Position numbers and translations under genes: made by a program. A DNA stretch of 64,000 nt from Lanius collurio (taxonomy: Eukaryota > Chordata > Aves > Passeriformes > Laniidae): NCBI GenBank assembly GCA_020086605.1, contig JACBWW010000021.1:4256711-4320710 (forward strand), in the 5' to 3' direction. Below, one piece after another: positions 1 through 15,061 of the stretch; within the stretch, counting starts at the first letter, position 1; every line of letters begins with the position of its first letter. The notes under the pieces are model-generated. The model saw only the letters and a list, made by a program, of their open reading frames with translations. It was not told where the DNA came from and did no database searches.

Positions 1-3000
1 AAACTGTTCATGGAGTCCTAATGAGCACCAGATCTAGTTTGTTGTTCTGCCAGCAGTTAGCTCTTATTAGAGGGAGAGAGCTATTTTGCATTGAAACTTC
101 AAAGTTTGTGAGTTACTTTAAGCAAGGGTCCACTGCTTTGTGAATGAAACAGAGGATTCCTTCCACATGCCTGTTAGTGTGAGCTCAGTTCTGAGCAGTT
201 GTGCAGATTTTGAGGAACTACAAAGGAAAATTACAGAATTTGATTCTGCTCTGTTTTTGAAGAAGTGTCACATTTGTAATTTAGTATGTTGCCATGAACG
301 TTATAGATAGTATTATTTATAAAGATAAACATGGGAAAGTCTCTTACTGTGTTTGGGTCAACATTGAATTAGCTTGTTCTGGCAGTGGCCCTTGGGAGTG
401 TTCTGTCATGGCAAAAATCTGTGTTATGTCTTTAGCATCTCCACTGCATACATTATTGAAGCAAAGGTGAAATCAAATGGAATCATTTTGTTCCTACCTT
501 GGAATATGTCTAAAGGCTGAGGAGGAAGAGACAGGGAGTGTGGAGTGAGATGGAAGCATTTGTGTTTTATTTCAGTGTCATCCCTACTGCAGATGTAGCA
601 ATAGAAATTGGACACTTTCCTGGAGGTGAAGTGATGAAGGCTTTTTTCAGTCTTTTACCTTCATCACTTGTTTTAAGCAGAAAACAATGGTAATTTGATC
701 TATGAGGTCTAACCCAAATCAGGCACGATGGAATGCAGCTAAGCTTCAAAATTAGGTACATGCATCTCCACTGGCCTTAACTCTGCAGGTGCAGGGGAGT
801 ACTCTGTAAAGAAGCTTAGAGACCCTCAGCTCTGCTTAGTGTTAAAGTGTTAATAAGCTGTCTGTCAGATTGTAAGGTGTCAAAATATGAACCTCAGAGT
901 GCTGCATGTTAGAACACAGGAATATTGTGACAGTGCTCATAGACTTGATTACACAGTGATGTTATAAAATTCTTGGTATTTCCTTTGTGTATTTTGTGTA
1001 TGCTACTGAGATGCAGATTTTCCTGATGAACTTGGTTTCATAACTAGTGGTCTAATGCTGTTTTCTTTTCCCTTGGTTGAATTGTGTCATTTTAATGTAC
1101 AATGTTTGAATTTTCATTCTGTCTTAGATGTGGAATGAATTAACACTGGACTGTAAGTTTATATGAGCAGATTATGCTCATCTGTGAGTCATCTGTTGCT
1201 GTGGTCTTATCATTGGTACAGCATTGTTTATGTAGAGTCAAATTTCTGTTGGGTTTAGCTTTTATCAAGAACTGATATCTGTTCTGCATCACCACCCACC
1301 TGGGCTTTTTCTTCTCTCCTCCAGTACAAAGCAGCCATCCTGTGGCTTTGTTCCCTTGAAAACCAGAAAAAAGCCTTTAATTTCCGAGTTGCCGTTCTTA
1401 CCTCTTGTTCTTCTCTCCTAAGGCAGTTCAGTGCCACCACTTGCAAGGGTGAAATTTCTCTCACTAATTGTGCAGAATAATGCAGTAGTGGAATTCACTA
1501 GCTCTGCATAAGTGCTGACTCTGGCAACATAGAACCTTTAAAACACACTCTATAGGTTTTCAAGCAAATGTTTAATGTCAATAGTAATGTGTGTAATTGG
1601 TCTGAGTTACTGAAGTCCAGATTCTGTTTTGGCATGTTGTATATCAGATAAATTATGGTAATCTTCTACAAAGCCTTGGATTTCAAATCAAAGATGAGAG
1701 TGAGGTGCTACCAAAGGTGCTGCTTATTTGCATACCCAGCAGAAATGACGGAATGGAATTAAATGTTTATTTAGAACCTCTTGGCTGTCCTGATGATCCA
1801 TCTTTCACAGAGTCCACAGCCATGGACTAGAAATGATCTTCTGAGGGAATGCAATAACAGGCCAGAGCTTTCATCTCCTGCATGGTTTAGCATTCATAAT
1901 ATGTATGAGCAGAAGCAGAGCTGCCCAGCTTTCTTGGTCTTTGAAAAGCTCCCAGACTTCAGTAGATCATAAAGATATTCCAGAAGTATTTCAAGACACT
2001 GCCTCTTAAAAGTAATCATAAATAGCAGTGTAGCTGTTTAGGGCTTAAAATCCATTCAGCATGGTAAGTAGTTCCTGGGGGAAAGTGGGAACAGTGACTG
2101 GAACTTCTTGCTGTGCAACGCTACCCTCCTTTACCTTCTCTTGGTAGTGTTTTCTGCTGAAATCCACCAGTGTGTGGGTTTGTATTTCATGCCTCCATCC
2201 AGAATTTGGCTTTTGAAACAAAGGCTCCTTGGTTCTTTAAGAAAATCATCACAGAAAGTGCTTCTTATCTTCAAAGTGTTTTTCTGACATTAATTAATTG
2301 GATCCTCACAATGCTGTGAGAAGGATAAGGAGCAGCCTGAAAATGTCCATCAAGCACTCCTACTGCAATGAACTGTATTAAACACTTCTGCAGCCTAGCT
2401 GGATAAAATGAGTTTTTTATTCAACTGCCCAAATAACTTTAAAAGTGCTTGAAAAGAAGGACAGAAAAATTAAAACTGCTTTTGAACTTCCAGCAGACTT
2501 TTATGCCTTCGTGCTTGTGGACGTAAAAAAGCTGCTGTTCAAACAAGCAGGGGCAGATCCTGTGCAGCTCCCAAATTACAATGGTGCCATTGATTTCCTT
2601 GGGCCTAGGCTGCCACAGGCCAGCTGAAGGGCCTGGCTCCTTGCTGGGGAAGTAAAGCAGTGTGTAGTAACACGTGATGTGAATAAAGAGCTTTTAAACC
2701 CAGTCATCATAGTGGGAGTAATGCCTAAAATGAAGATGCACTCGGAAACAGATGGAATAGATTTTATGTGAGAGTCAAGAGAATGACACATGAAATGAAT
2801 GGAAAAGAAAAGGAAAACAAAATAAAGTCATTGGTATTTGTGGATATATCCTAGTATGGAAATGGAAAAGATTTTATCTGTCCACTGGATTACTGGAAAT
2901 TCCTTTCTCTCTCAAATGACCATTATCCTAAACTGTACCTGACAGTAAGTAAAGGGAACCAATTTGTGTTTTGGTATTTAAGGTGGGGTTTGTTTCTGTC

Positions 3001-6000
3001 TTCACTGAAGTTAATCAGGAAATGCTGTTAACCACTGAATTTGCTGTGTGGATTTTTGATAGGATTATCAATGAAAAAATATGCATATGGATTGCTGATT
3101 ACTTACATTGGTAATAATAATCCCTGTTAAAGACTTTTTTGGTTCTGTTAATTTGCTCAAACTTACCTTGTGCAGTTTTATAAATGTAGGTGAACTCAAC
3201 AGGTTTATTGAGTGACTGCATCTCCAATTCAGTTTCTTTATATTATATAATAACTCCCCAAGGTCTGCAAGCCTTGGCAGTTACTCCCAGCCCTGCTGTG
3301 CTGTACACAAAGCAGTTGCATTCCACATGTCTAACCTCCAAAGGAACCCAAGGCCTCTCTGAAGTTTATAAGTGGACTCTCTTTGGCTTTTTTCTCTCCA
3401 AAACACTGGTTTTGGTCCTTTGGTCAGCAGTGAGACCATTTTAGTGTTCCATTACCCAGGAATAAGAGGTGAACTGGAGTGTGCACTGTGTGCTTCCAGT
3501 TTAACAGTTGTAATGAAGCAAAGGCCACACAGTTGTTCAGCAGATACTACACAGCAGCACAGCAGTTTCTCCCAAGCCATAGCCTTTCCCACAGGATCCC
3601 AGGATGTGCAGATAAACAGCTGAGCCACCAGAGGAGGGGCAGCCTGCTCTGTTCATGTGTTAGGCTTTGGGAGGGGCTCTCTGAGGTCCTGTCACTGGAA
3701 TACAGTGTGCATAGAAACATCAGTGCTCTGATTTGTAACTTGGCAGTGGCCTGTGAGTGTAATCACTTGAAATTATGGCAGTCATTATGGTCTAGTCCAC
3801 AAAAACCTGGATTAAAAAGATGGATTTCTCTCTGTTTACCCTCTCCCTATTTACTCCCAATTTTACTTTGAGTTATATTGAAATAGGTCATGTAAAGTTG
3901 AAGACTTTGTACACTGGTAAGAATCTGTGCTATCATTCAGTAGTATTAAGTATTTCCTAGACATGTGTAACCTGTTACATTGCAGTAATTGTTTAGTGTG
4001 TGTTTATAACAGGAAACCAGTTTTAATTACTTTTTGGAGGGTAGATATTTAAAAGGCTCTTCACTCATAGACAGCATTAATAAAAAGACTTGCTTATCTC
4101 AAACACAGAAAAAATGTTCCCAGGTGAGTATGAAACTATGTGTGCTAGATGTACTTTTAAAAAGAATTAAATTCACTATTAATGTAAGCAGTGTGAAAAA
4201 ATCTGTCTTAAATGCAGAAAAAGCAAATTATGTATTATATGAATTTTGATTTAAAGAAAAATAAAGGCTCTAGCTAATCATTTTTTATGGTTCTGAAAAA
4301 GTGGTACTGTAAGTATTCTATTAAAGGGAGAAGATAGACCTTATCAAACTTTAATAAGACTTAAAGACCGGAAGACAAGGATTTTTCTAAGGGGGAATTG
4401 TGAAGGAGATACTTGAAACTTGCTGCTGCAATTTTGAGAATTTAATGTTCAGAATGATAAATTGATTTCGGTCATGTTTTGTGGTTTAGGAGCATGGATA
4501 TAACTATCCCTGTTCAGTGTCTAGATCAGAGACCTGTGGGACTGATGCAGAGGTCTAGAAAATCAAACTTGAGAGTTAATAGCAACTGTCTGCAGAGCAG
4601 TTTGCAAGTGATCTGCTTGCACACTGGAGAGTTAAAGTAAGTTACTTCTTGCTAGAAGACTAAAGCAACTTTCTTTTTATTAATATATTCTTTCCCACAT
4701 ATGCTTGGGAAAACTTAAATTCAGTTCCTGATGGAAAAATAATTATGTAGTTTGTACTAGTTATACTTAACTCATTTTCTTCTATTGTCTGTTTGGAATC
4801 TGGACTGCACTGTTTCATTTATGCTGTAGACAAAATACTGCCATTAATTAGCCAGACTTATCTGATGATTTGAGGTTAGACTCACAACTTGCATATCCAT
4901 AATTTTTTCTTGTGTTTACGTAGTTTGATCAGAGAATTTTCTTTCCATTAGCTTAGTAGGTAGCTTGGGAATAAAGAACAGCTCTAGAATGAGATGTGAT
5001 ACTATGAAATGCTCTCTGCATTTGGAATGACTCTGTGCTACTTTTTGGGAAATATTTCAGTCATATTCTTTGTTGGTTTTGGAGCCATAGAAGTCATCAA
5101 TAAAATGTGATGATTTCTGGTTTTGTCATGTCTGTAGATTTCTGGGCTTACCTCCAGGTATCAGTTGTATGTTCCCCATGGTTTGATAGCTTTGTCAAAT
5201 AAATATCAAATCAGTTCCATCCCAGAACATATTTTTAATGTTTCAGTGTGTGGACTGACATAAACAATAACATGTGTGATAGTGCCCCAAGCCTTTATAG
5301 CCACAAGATAATGCCTGAGAAAGTGGTAGCAGCACCGTATTTCCAGCTTGTTGTGCCAGGAACTCCTCTTCTGGCAGAGTGTACTCAGGTAAATGGAGAC
5401 ATCCTCTCACAAGTGCCTGTGTCATTTTTCTTCACTAGGAGCCAAATACTCCAGAGGATCTCTAATAAATTAATGTTGTTTTAAGTGAAAGACTAAGGTT
5501 TACATGCTGTTGTCAGCTTTTATTGGAAGAGAGAATGAGTGAAGAACTGAATGATGGGCTGAGCACGGGCAGTCTGCTTTAGTTTGTGGCCTGTATGCTC
5601 ACTCTAATGGACACTGAATTAATCAAAGCACCTGTATCCTTACCATAAAGGCCACTAAATTAATCAAAGCCAATCTTCTCCTACCCATAGCCTCTGTTTG
5701 CTGTTCAGTCCCCGTGCCCTGGTGGCCCCTGTGTGCTGGTCTGAGGTTTGCCTGCACTGCAGGGCCAGTGGCTGCCTGGCCCCACAGACTGTGAGCTCCT
5801 GCTCCACCCTGCTCCAGGACAGGAAAACCATTTCAGATCTCTCCTCCATGCCAGTATTGGCAGTCACTCATACCTGACTGTACTTGGGACTTCAGCATCT
5901 GTGTCAGCCCTGCCTGAAATCAGCCATGAGGTCTCAAAGCCCCCAGAGAGTGGCAATATCCAACACTGGGGCAGAGCAATTCATGTCTAAGCTAGGGGAC

Positions 6001-9000
6001 CCAAGAGTGCTTTGTAGAGCACAGATCTCTGTGTTTTGAGTTACAGTGTTTAACTTTACCACACAGAGCATCCAAAATTCTTGAGAAATTCCACTTGAAA
6101 TTCAAAACAGCTTAGGAGTATTCCAGTTTTTCATAGCAAGGAACAAAAGCTATTTAGCAAACAAAAGAAACAGTTTCTACTTCAGCTTTTAATTCTTGTG
6201 AGATACAGTGCTCTTTCCTGCAGAGATGTCACAATCTGCTGGTTTAGTTTAACTGTCATACAATTATTCCAATTCTTGGCAGTTGTCAGGAGTTCAAGGA
6301 GGTACAAAACACTTTTTGTTGTGCCAGCTGGAGAAAAGAGTGGGGTATTTACACATGTGCATTTCACTAATCTGGCCCTTCTGACTGAGGTAGTGTCTAG
6401 ATTAGAAGATAATTCAATTACATTTATCTACCCAAAGGACTTTTGCCAAATGTGTGCTGAGTTTCTGTGCTGGGTTCACTAATGTGAAGCTGAACTGTGC
6501 CAGAAGGCTTTAGCTATCATGTTCAGAGCCATTAGCAGCCAGTCCAATCAACTCCTGAAATATAAGAAGCAGATTCTAACTGAAATTATGTAACTAAGCC
6601 AAGTGCTATCATCTGCAGATTCAGCTGGAGCTGCATGGCTGAAATATCACATGCTACATTGGAAATGTATCCCTGCTGGAGACTACTAGTCCTGAATGTT
6701 GTTTGTTATTTCTAAATCTGATTTACAGCTATTGCCAGTGCAGAGTACTTCCTGATGTTACTGAGGTAGGGTAGGAAATATGTTGCTGAAAATTCAAGCT
6801 CTACTTTTTCAGTGGGCTTAGACAAAAATTCTAATTATGCCCTGTAAGAGCTGAAGTTCTGAGACAACCACTTAGAAAATGTAACCTCCTGCCTTCTTTA
6901 CAGAGAGAAATTAAGGATGTGTAAGTATGAATGGGAAAAGGGTTTCAAATTTCTATATTTAAAAAATCCCCACAATTATGAGTCAGAGCCTACTGATTGA
7001 TTTCTAGAGTCTTCTGAACCACAGGAGTTCCCTTTGAGGTGCTGCATTTCCCAAAACAAAATAGCAGATGTGCAATGACCTATGCATTGAACATGGTGTC
7101 TGTACAGATACAAGACATGCATGATTCTTACTCCAGTTCTCTGGGGCTTAGTGCTGTCTTTTTCTTTACATTTAATTCCTCTCAGTCTATGTTTTTTGCC
7201 AGCCCTTCTGTCCTTCCTCTTCAGTATTTTCAGGGCAGTGATAAAATTACATACAAGTAAAGCAGAATATTTATATAGACTCTAGTGGAATTGGGAATTT
7301 AGTCAATCACTGCTACCCCTTCAACTCAAGGGAAATATTTGTCCAAGTTAAAAGAGAGGTTTTTAGTAGTACTTATTAAAATGTATTTGAGGTATATAAT
7401 TATAGAGAATGGCTATGTAAAAATAAATTGAAAGTTCATAATTCTTATCATTTACTATCATTGTGTATATCAATTGTGTAATTCCTTTTACATTCAGTCA
7501 TTTGCAGAATAATGGAATCTGCTCATTTTCAGTTTTTGTTGGAATGATTCTTACATTCAACAGACGTTGTGCTGGCCTTCTGGTAGCTTGTCTTGTACTT
7601 CCCCCCAGTGTGGGGGGCTGTAACAGACTGGCCACAAAACACAGTAACTTCAGGAGTGATGTCACTTCTAACAGCGCTTCTTTACTCCTTGCATACGAAG
7701 TAGGCACTGAAACACGTGGTGAAGAACGGGACTGTTGCATATTTAATTGTGGTTAATGAGATGCAGTGCCCACATTTGCATATGGCATGAACAGCATAGA
7801 GCATTAATGCCTTCACACTTCCCTGCCTTGCATAAAGCCTGTCATGCTAAAGAGGCCTAGGCAGGTTTATTTTTGTGCTGGAGACCTCATAAACTTAGCA
7901 CTGGCCTAAGGATGAACTTCTCTGTTGTTTCCTCTTATTCCTTCATTTGCTTTCCTGGTAAATGTTAGTATGGCCTCCAGTAAATGCTTTTACAAGCTAA
8001 TTGTATGATCTGGGTAAGCATCCTCTTTAGAGTGTTCCCTAATTCTCTGCTATTTAGAGCCATATCTCAACATTCAGAGTTATTGCCTTGGCATAACTTA
8101 GTCCCTGTGGAAAGCATGGGAGTCGTGTAACATTATTAATTTTGTACTTATGAATAATAATATTAAAAGTCATCCATCACTCAAGAGCACCTGCTTGAAA
8201 AATGGGAAAAGGCATTTTATTAGGGCACTTTTAAAGAAAGCAAACAGTAATAGGAAGAAAACTGAAAATTAAACCCAAGATGCAATTCATAAGGAGTGCT
8301 TTTGCCTTGCAGTGGAAGAATCAAGAAATTGCTGAAATTCTGCTTTAATGAACCTTGTTACTTGCATCATCAAACCTGCTTCATGAGCATCTTGTTCCCA
8401 AAGCTGCAGGCTGTACACAGACATAGGTTTAGAGTCTTAGTGTAGCAGCTGGGTCATAGGATGCAAAACATTCCTGCCTGAGTAACACTACTGTTTATGT
8501 GGGTTTTCCAAAGGTGCCTGGTTTGTTTTTCAGTGTTGCATGCTGCTTCCCACTGGGGTTTAGGGTGATGTGTGGGAGAGCAGCAGTGACATTGGAGCTC
8601 AGTAAATGCCATATGATCACATTTTGCAAATGTCAGGTCATATATCTGTGTGTGTATTCTGCAGTACCTTGTGTGCCAAAGTTTCTGGAGTTGCAGTGTG
8701 AGAATGCTGTAGTCAGGGGATTTCCTGCATGTTGCTTCTCATCTCCCCAAAAAGAAGAGGATGCCTAGACCAGCTAATGTGGTTTTGTTTCAGTTGGCTC
8801 TTACTAATACCTATCAGGGAAGACTACTAAAAACATGAGGAAATCCTGCATCCTCTCCTGACAGAAGCTCAAGATTTGGTAACATGTTCTTTCTTTGGGG
8901 ATTTTATTGAAACCGTTGAGACTTCAACCCTGCTGTAGTGTCTGGGCCTGAACAGATAGGACAAATCAGGGATTTTTCTCAAAGCCTGTAATATTTATTT

Positions 9001-12000
9001 GCAGCAGTAGTTAATTGTCTGTTCTGCATTGCTGCCCCAGCATTTTCCTTGAGCTGATGCATCATCAGGGCTTTTGGAGTCAAGCACAAAAAGGAACAGG
9101 CACAACTGAGAGAAGTGGAAGCTGTACCAGCAGGGGGAATTTGGAGAGCAGTAGTTCAGTGAAGCCTCTGAAAGGAAAATGACTGTTTGCTGCAGTGCAG
9201 AAAGGGAGCATTTCTGTTTGCAGTGATTAACTGCAAAACCATTACCTTTAAGCAAATAAATAGTATTTTCTTCTTGCAGGTAAAAAAAAATAAATCAGGA
9301 ATCTTTTAAAAGCAAGTGGGATTTGCTGCTCTCCTGATCATTAGGAAATGCATCCAGAAGATGTCTGCTTTCTCAAAACTGTAACAACAGTAAATTAGAC
9401 CCAAGGCAACAGAATAGGAATCTCTTGTACTTGCTGTTTTTTGGCATTGTCATGGTGGGGGGATAAAACCTGCCAAAGTAGGACCTCAGGACAAACTTGG
9501 CAAAATTGGTTTAATGGAATTCACTGTTTCAAATTTATCGCCCTTTGAAGCAGGATTTCTTTTATATGATAGCTCCCTAAGGAGAATATCAAAATAACTT
9601 CTTTAGCAGGATTATGCTGTTGACCTGAAGTTATACTGTTAATATTTTAGATAAGAAAGAAAACTGTGCAGACCTTTCCTTGGAAATAATAGTACACTTG
9701 AATTATCATTTCCTTGTAATAGTGTTGAAAATCTGGTACTTTTATCTAGTGTCTACTAGAAAAGTATTTAAGCAATTGCTTGAATGCTAATGCTAACAAT
9801 AAATACTGTATGTCATATTTAATTATCAATGTTATGACAGCTACTGAGTGCATGGATAAATGCAACAGTACCTTTACAAAATAAGCATAAGCCCAAGCTA
9901 TTAAAAGCTGTAAGCAAAGCTGTTTGTTGGATTTCTAAAAAGCAGATTTTAAAGTTTCTACCAGGTGAAAAAATGAATAAGATTAGTAAGAATGGGAGTC
10001 TATATTATGGGGTAATTCTATAGAAAGACAGACAACCAAAATCTCAGATGCTTTACAGATCCATACATGAATAAGTCCCTAAAATTTGAATACTTGTGCA
10101 GGAAGTTCTGATTCCTAGGCTTTGAAAAAGTACTGGAAATACCACAGGATTCAATTTACTCCTGGTTTCAGTCAGGAAAAACACGTGCTGAGACACTTTA
10201 TGCTTTTGTGTTATGTTTGTTTCTGGTCCTTCCTGGATTGAAGAATAGTGGAGACATACACGGGGGGAATTCTGACTTATAAAGTTTGTATCAGAAAATA
10301 CTATTTTGTATTAGGATTATGTAAGATCACAGAGCATTTCTTAGTGGACAGTCCCACACTCTGGCCCATGTCCTTTCTGACACAGCTGAAATGACCAGTA
10401 AAGGCTTTGAACTTCCAAAATGGTTGGAAGTTGATGAACCCTGTGCCTCAGCTCTGCCCAGTAAGAAGATGACACGTTTTTGTTACAGATCTGTACTCTT
10501 ACCCTGTCTTGGTTGCCAGGGAAGAAACTAAATGCAGTGCAAGAAGTAAAAGTGTCCAGCCTGCAGAGACACTGGGATTTGGTTTATACAATCTGATCCT
10601 AATTTAGGGCCAGTAAGTGAACTGCTGACCATTTTCTAATATCCTCCGTTGGCTCTGAAATAAGGGGTTTGTAGGATCAGATTGTTAAAATCATTTGACT
10701 CTTGCTGATCATGAGATCTTAGCCCTACTCATATTTCTTGAATTAAGCTCAGACTCCTGTTGGAGCTTTGCCATGACCTCAATAGGAGTTTGAATTCAAA
10801 AATTCAGAGGCAAATAACAGATAATTCAGTTCATGAGAAGTGTGCGAAATTTCTCTTGAATGTTCTGTAACTAAGGTGTGTTCTAATAATCAGCAAATAT
10901 CTGTGCTTCTGGAAGGGAGTTTTTTTGGAGAATCCACTTGAACTAATGAATATTTCATTATTTTAAAACTATTTATTATGGAGTTTCTAGGCATTTGGCT
11001 TTTTTCCTTGTTGTGCAAAGGTATTTTAAAGTAGCCTAGAAGCTGTGTGCTGTTACTTAGAGTATTTCTAGATTGTGGTCCTCGTGCTCTTTCTTTGTTG
11101 ACCTAACAGGTCTTGTGTATTCCATCCTGCAAGGCTGACAGGCATGGAGGCAAGCTGTGTTTTGTGGCTCTGAATAGTTGAGTTTTCTGGTTTTAGGGTT
11201 TTTCTTTTTTGTTTTGTTGGGGGTTTTGGGGGGTTTGTTTGTTTGTATTGGTTTTTGGGTTTTTTTTATGTCTGAATTGTTTACAAGTCCTTTTGGAGAA
11301 GAGAGTTTTACAATCTGTGTGCAATCAGAAGTAGCCACTGGTTTTAGGAGTTCCAGTGGTGTGGCAGCTGGTCAGCAGGCTGTAAGTGTGGCTGCTCAGA
11401 GTTAAAGGCCAGCTTGGTGCATTTTCTGGACTTTTCTCTTTGCTGGACTTTCCCAACAAACCCCTCTCTTCCAAGTTTCTCTTGCTGTTACGTTCCACCT
11501 GGTTTGTGCCATGAAGCCAACTGACTTATCTGACAGGAGATGTCACCAAAGAGTATCTCTTTAATAGTACAGGATGCACCACCCTGCACTGATTTTCATA
11601 ATGCAGTATCTGAATATTTAGATTTGTCTCTGAAAGCTCCATGTAATATATTTTTGTGCAGGAAAGAGACACAGTAGAAGTTGCATGTTTCTTTCACTTC
11701 TTTCATCAAAGTGCTTATTCAGAAGTAGTCTTACCATTCACTGTAGCTGTAGCTGGGCACTTTATTTAAAGGTGCTGGGAAAGTGTTGTTTCTGTAGAAA
11801 GCTGGTATGGCCAAGACATTCTTGCACTTTAATTCAACTTAAAGAGCAACAGGATTAAATTTTTAAAAGCTTGTTAAAATAAAATATATTAAAAAAAATG
11901 CTTCAAATGCGATGTGTCAGGTAAAGGTCGTGGTTATGATGTAAAAATAAGATAGTTGTTGCACTTTGCCTGTAAGATGCTTTGGTTTTTAATTGGCAGC

Positions 12001-15000
12001 TGCAAAGCAAATGCAGCCCGAGAGCCCCATCCATCCCACACGCTCACCACTCGAGGGGCCTTTGTTGAGGACCTTTATCAAAGAACATTTTATGATGTCT
12101 TTTCAATCCTTGACTTGCACTTTGAGTGCATCTGCAGCTTGTCAGGGTTCTCTGGATTAAATCACCAGTGAGACATTTGCAATTGACTTCAGCACCCAAA
12201 CTTTGGTTTGGATTCCCACTGGCCACAGTTGCAAGGCTGCAGCCCCTGAGGGAGGAACTACTCCCTGCTTCATTCTCGTTGGGTCAGGACCAAAGGAGAG
12301 ACACAATATATGGGAAAGAACTTCAATTCTGTCTGTCTACGGCCTTATTATGGCTTGTAAAGCAATTAAGTAGGACTTGGGACACTGTTCTCCCAGACAG
12401 ATAAGCCTTAGGACAGAAAAACACACTGTATTACTGTGCATATTAGTGCTGTTGCCAGATTTAAGAGGTTTCATGTTATTATTGGTACTGTGCCTATTTT
12501 GGGTGAAAATGTACTGCAAATAGTGAGGTACTACACCCACACCTAAAATATTTCTCTTCAGATATGGTTAGAAGAATAGGAGTCCTTCAGCAAGACACTT
12601 ACAGTATATATTGAACTGCTATATAGAGGAGTTAATCAGAATTTGTATCCTGAAATACTCCTTATCGTTAGTGCAAAGCATTATTGAAGGCCACTGTAAA
12701 CAACACAGTTTTAGTTAAAAGCCATTTCCAAGATGAAAGATAAATTAAATGAGCTGCAGCCTGTATGTGGATTCCTCAAGAGGAATTAATGGTAAAGCTT
12801 CTCATAATCTTTCATGCTTTGGCTAAAAATACTAGCACCATAAAAACTCTTCAGAGGGCAGAGTTGAGGTGGTGGATGCAGAGTGATCAAAACATAAAAA
12901 AGGCACATTTTCCCTTTTTATGGAGAGGCCTCTTTCAAATCTGTCATATGATGGATTTGAAATGAAAGTTTAATGTGCACTCAGTTTCTTAGCTATCTTT
13001 CTACAGCTTCATTATTAATAACAATTTAATCTTAGTCATCTCTCTCTTTTTTCTTGAGCTCTTGATGATTCATTTATCATATTTGTTTAGCATCAATCTA
13101 ACAAAAAATACTCAGATCATAAAGTTAAGGAAGTCTTCCACATTAATAAACCAATGTAAAAGCAGTCTCCAGTGCATTTTGCAGAAGTGTTTAATCCTCA
13201 GTTGTTTGAATTAAAAAGTAATGAAGTGTAAATAGCATATAAATAGCAAGTAAATAATGTGACTGGATTTCATATTTAACCTGTATGTAATATTTTTTTA
13301 GCTTTAATTTTTCCTCTCAGCACTATATGAGTAAAGATGAGGCCATTTCCATGGTTGGTACTGTATAAAATATTTTTCAACTGATGTTCACAGAACAGAG
13401 AGACTGTTTTGTTGGCAGGTCAGTAAATGAGACCTGGGAAGCAAGCTGTATGTATGATGGGCCTTGGGAAAATAAACATGTAGCATTAAGCAAAATAAAA
13501 GTACAAAATGTGTGAATACATTTGCAGGGTCTGATCCAAAGCCATTAAATTAATTTACATTTTTGCTATTATAAAAATATTTCATCAGTATTAAGCAAAT
13601 TATAAATAGTTGGGTAGTCAGCAGCAACCTCTCCAAGTCAAAAGGCTTTAAATTTTACAACCTAACAGTTCAAGGACACTGGCAGTGTCACACTGTCCCT
13701 TCACACAGGACATTCTGTTCTGAGTCCTGCAGCAAAAGCAGAAAGACTCCTTCTATTGATTAATTAAGTTAATTCAGATGTCTGGAATATGTACAATGTA
13801 AGTTTCTTCTCTTATGTGTGTTGTTTTGGAATTAGTGGCATAAATTTAATTTCCTGTTATTTAGGCCATGCATGAAAGTTTTTCCCAGTAGCATAAGCAG
13901 TTGTGTATAATGTTGAGAGCATTTTAGCTGAGTGTCACAGTTGTTGAGACAGGGAAAAAAAGAAGCAGTCTCTGGAATAACTGGGTCCTTGACCCTAATA
14001 TTTTGTTGTTTCTTTTAAAGTTTTTATTTAAAAGCAAATTCTTTTGTAATAAAATTGAAAATCTGTGAGTAGAGCCTTTGGAGAAAAGGTTGTGTCATTC
14101 CTGTGTACTTAAGCAATGTCTTACAGGGTTTCAGCCTCCATATGTATATTTTTTTTATTATTATTATTTTTTTAAATAATGCAACTGTAATGCATAAATT
14201 ATGCACATATATGTGGCAGGAGTTTCTGACCTTAAGGATTGAAAACTATAGTCACAGACAGATAAAGAAAGTAGGAATGAGAAGGAACAGAGGCCCCTAT
14301 GTCCCCAAAGCACTGATTTGCCCATAATAACAAAGGGAATGCACTGCCCAACAGGATACTGAGTCCATATTTTATCAGTCCCTGGCTAGTATCTGATTTG
14401 CAAGTCACATTTTTTTTATGCAGGAGATCCTACTGGCATTTTCAGAGGGCTCAGCACTCCAAGCAGTGCTGCAGGTCAGGGCTCTGTAGATGTTCTGACA
14501 AAAAAAATAATGTTCTGAAAAGGAAATGCAGGGACCAGCCAAATGTCTTCATGAAGAATAACAGGAATATTTGACAACTCAGGATACTCATGTGCCCCTA
14601 AATTATTTGGTCCTTCAACAGTGTGTAATGCACTGATTTTCTGTATTTGCCCTCTGTGTTTTGTTCTCCCTAACTCACAAAATAGTCCATGCAATGGCAA
14701 GGACGTGCAGGAAAACCCCTTCCTTGGCATCCATGGGAGTTGTGTGTGCTGCTGGCTGGCTGAGTCACAGGGCCACCTGGGAGAAACTGTTGAAAAGGGT
14801 TTCCAAGTTGTCTTTGATTTTCCTTTCTTTTCCTACAGCATAAACCTAAGAAATGTTGAGCCACAGTTTTCTGAGATTGGTTTGTGTTTGGTTTGTTGGG
14901 TTTTATCCCCACAGCTACGAATGTAACTGTTCTTTTCAGCAGCTTTGTTCCCTGGTGTCAGGAATGCCTGAGTGCTCCCTGCAGCTGTGGGGAACTGCTT

Positions 15001-15061
15001 GGGCACCACAGTGGGAAGGGCTTTCCTCTGACCCAGTCCTTGTGCTTGTGTCCCCCTGCAG
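1..15061 (+). other. THSD4 intron (3' part), no exon recognised
   Basis: Because exon a starts in phase 1, this stretch is intron of THSD4 unless an upstream exon was missed. I saw no further spacer, cysteine-rich or TSR-like coding segment with matching splice sites. The sequence is AT-rich, with short open frames that lack codon bias. Local items are the C6A/TG6 hairpin at 7601, a GT-rich tract at 11184-11268 and a moderately GC-rich patch at 5700-5830. A long intron at this point is plausible because THSD4 is a very large gene in mammals. Confidence 0.75.
11184..11268. repeat. GT-rich low-complexity tract
   Basis: About 85 bases of irregular T and G runs (gttttgttgggggttttggg and similar) on the + strand, ending in tttttttt. 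It is a simple-sequence tract and not coding; open frames through it are Phe/Gly/Val-rich artefacts. Similar tracts occur at 17697, 44031 and 47711. Confidence 0.8.
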
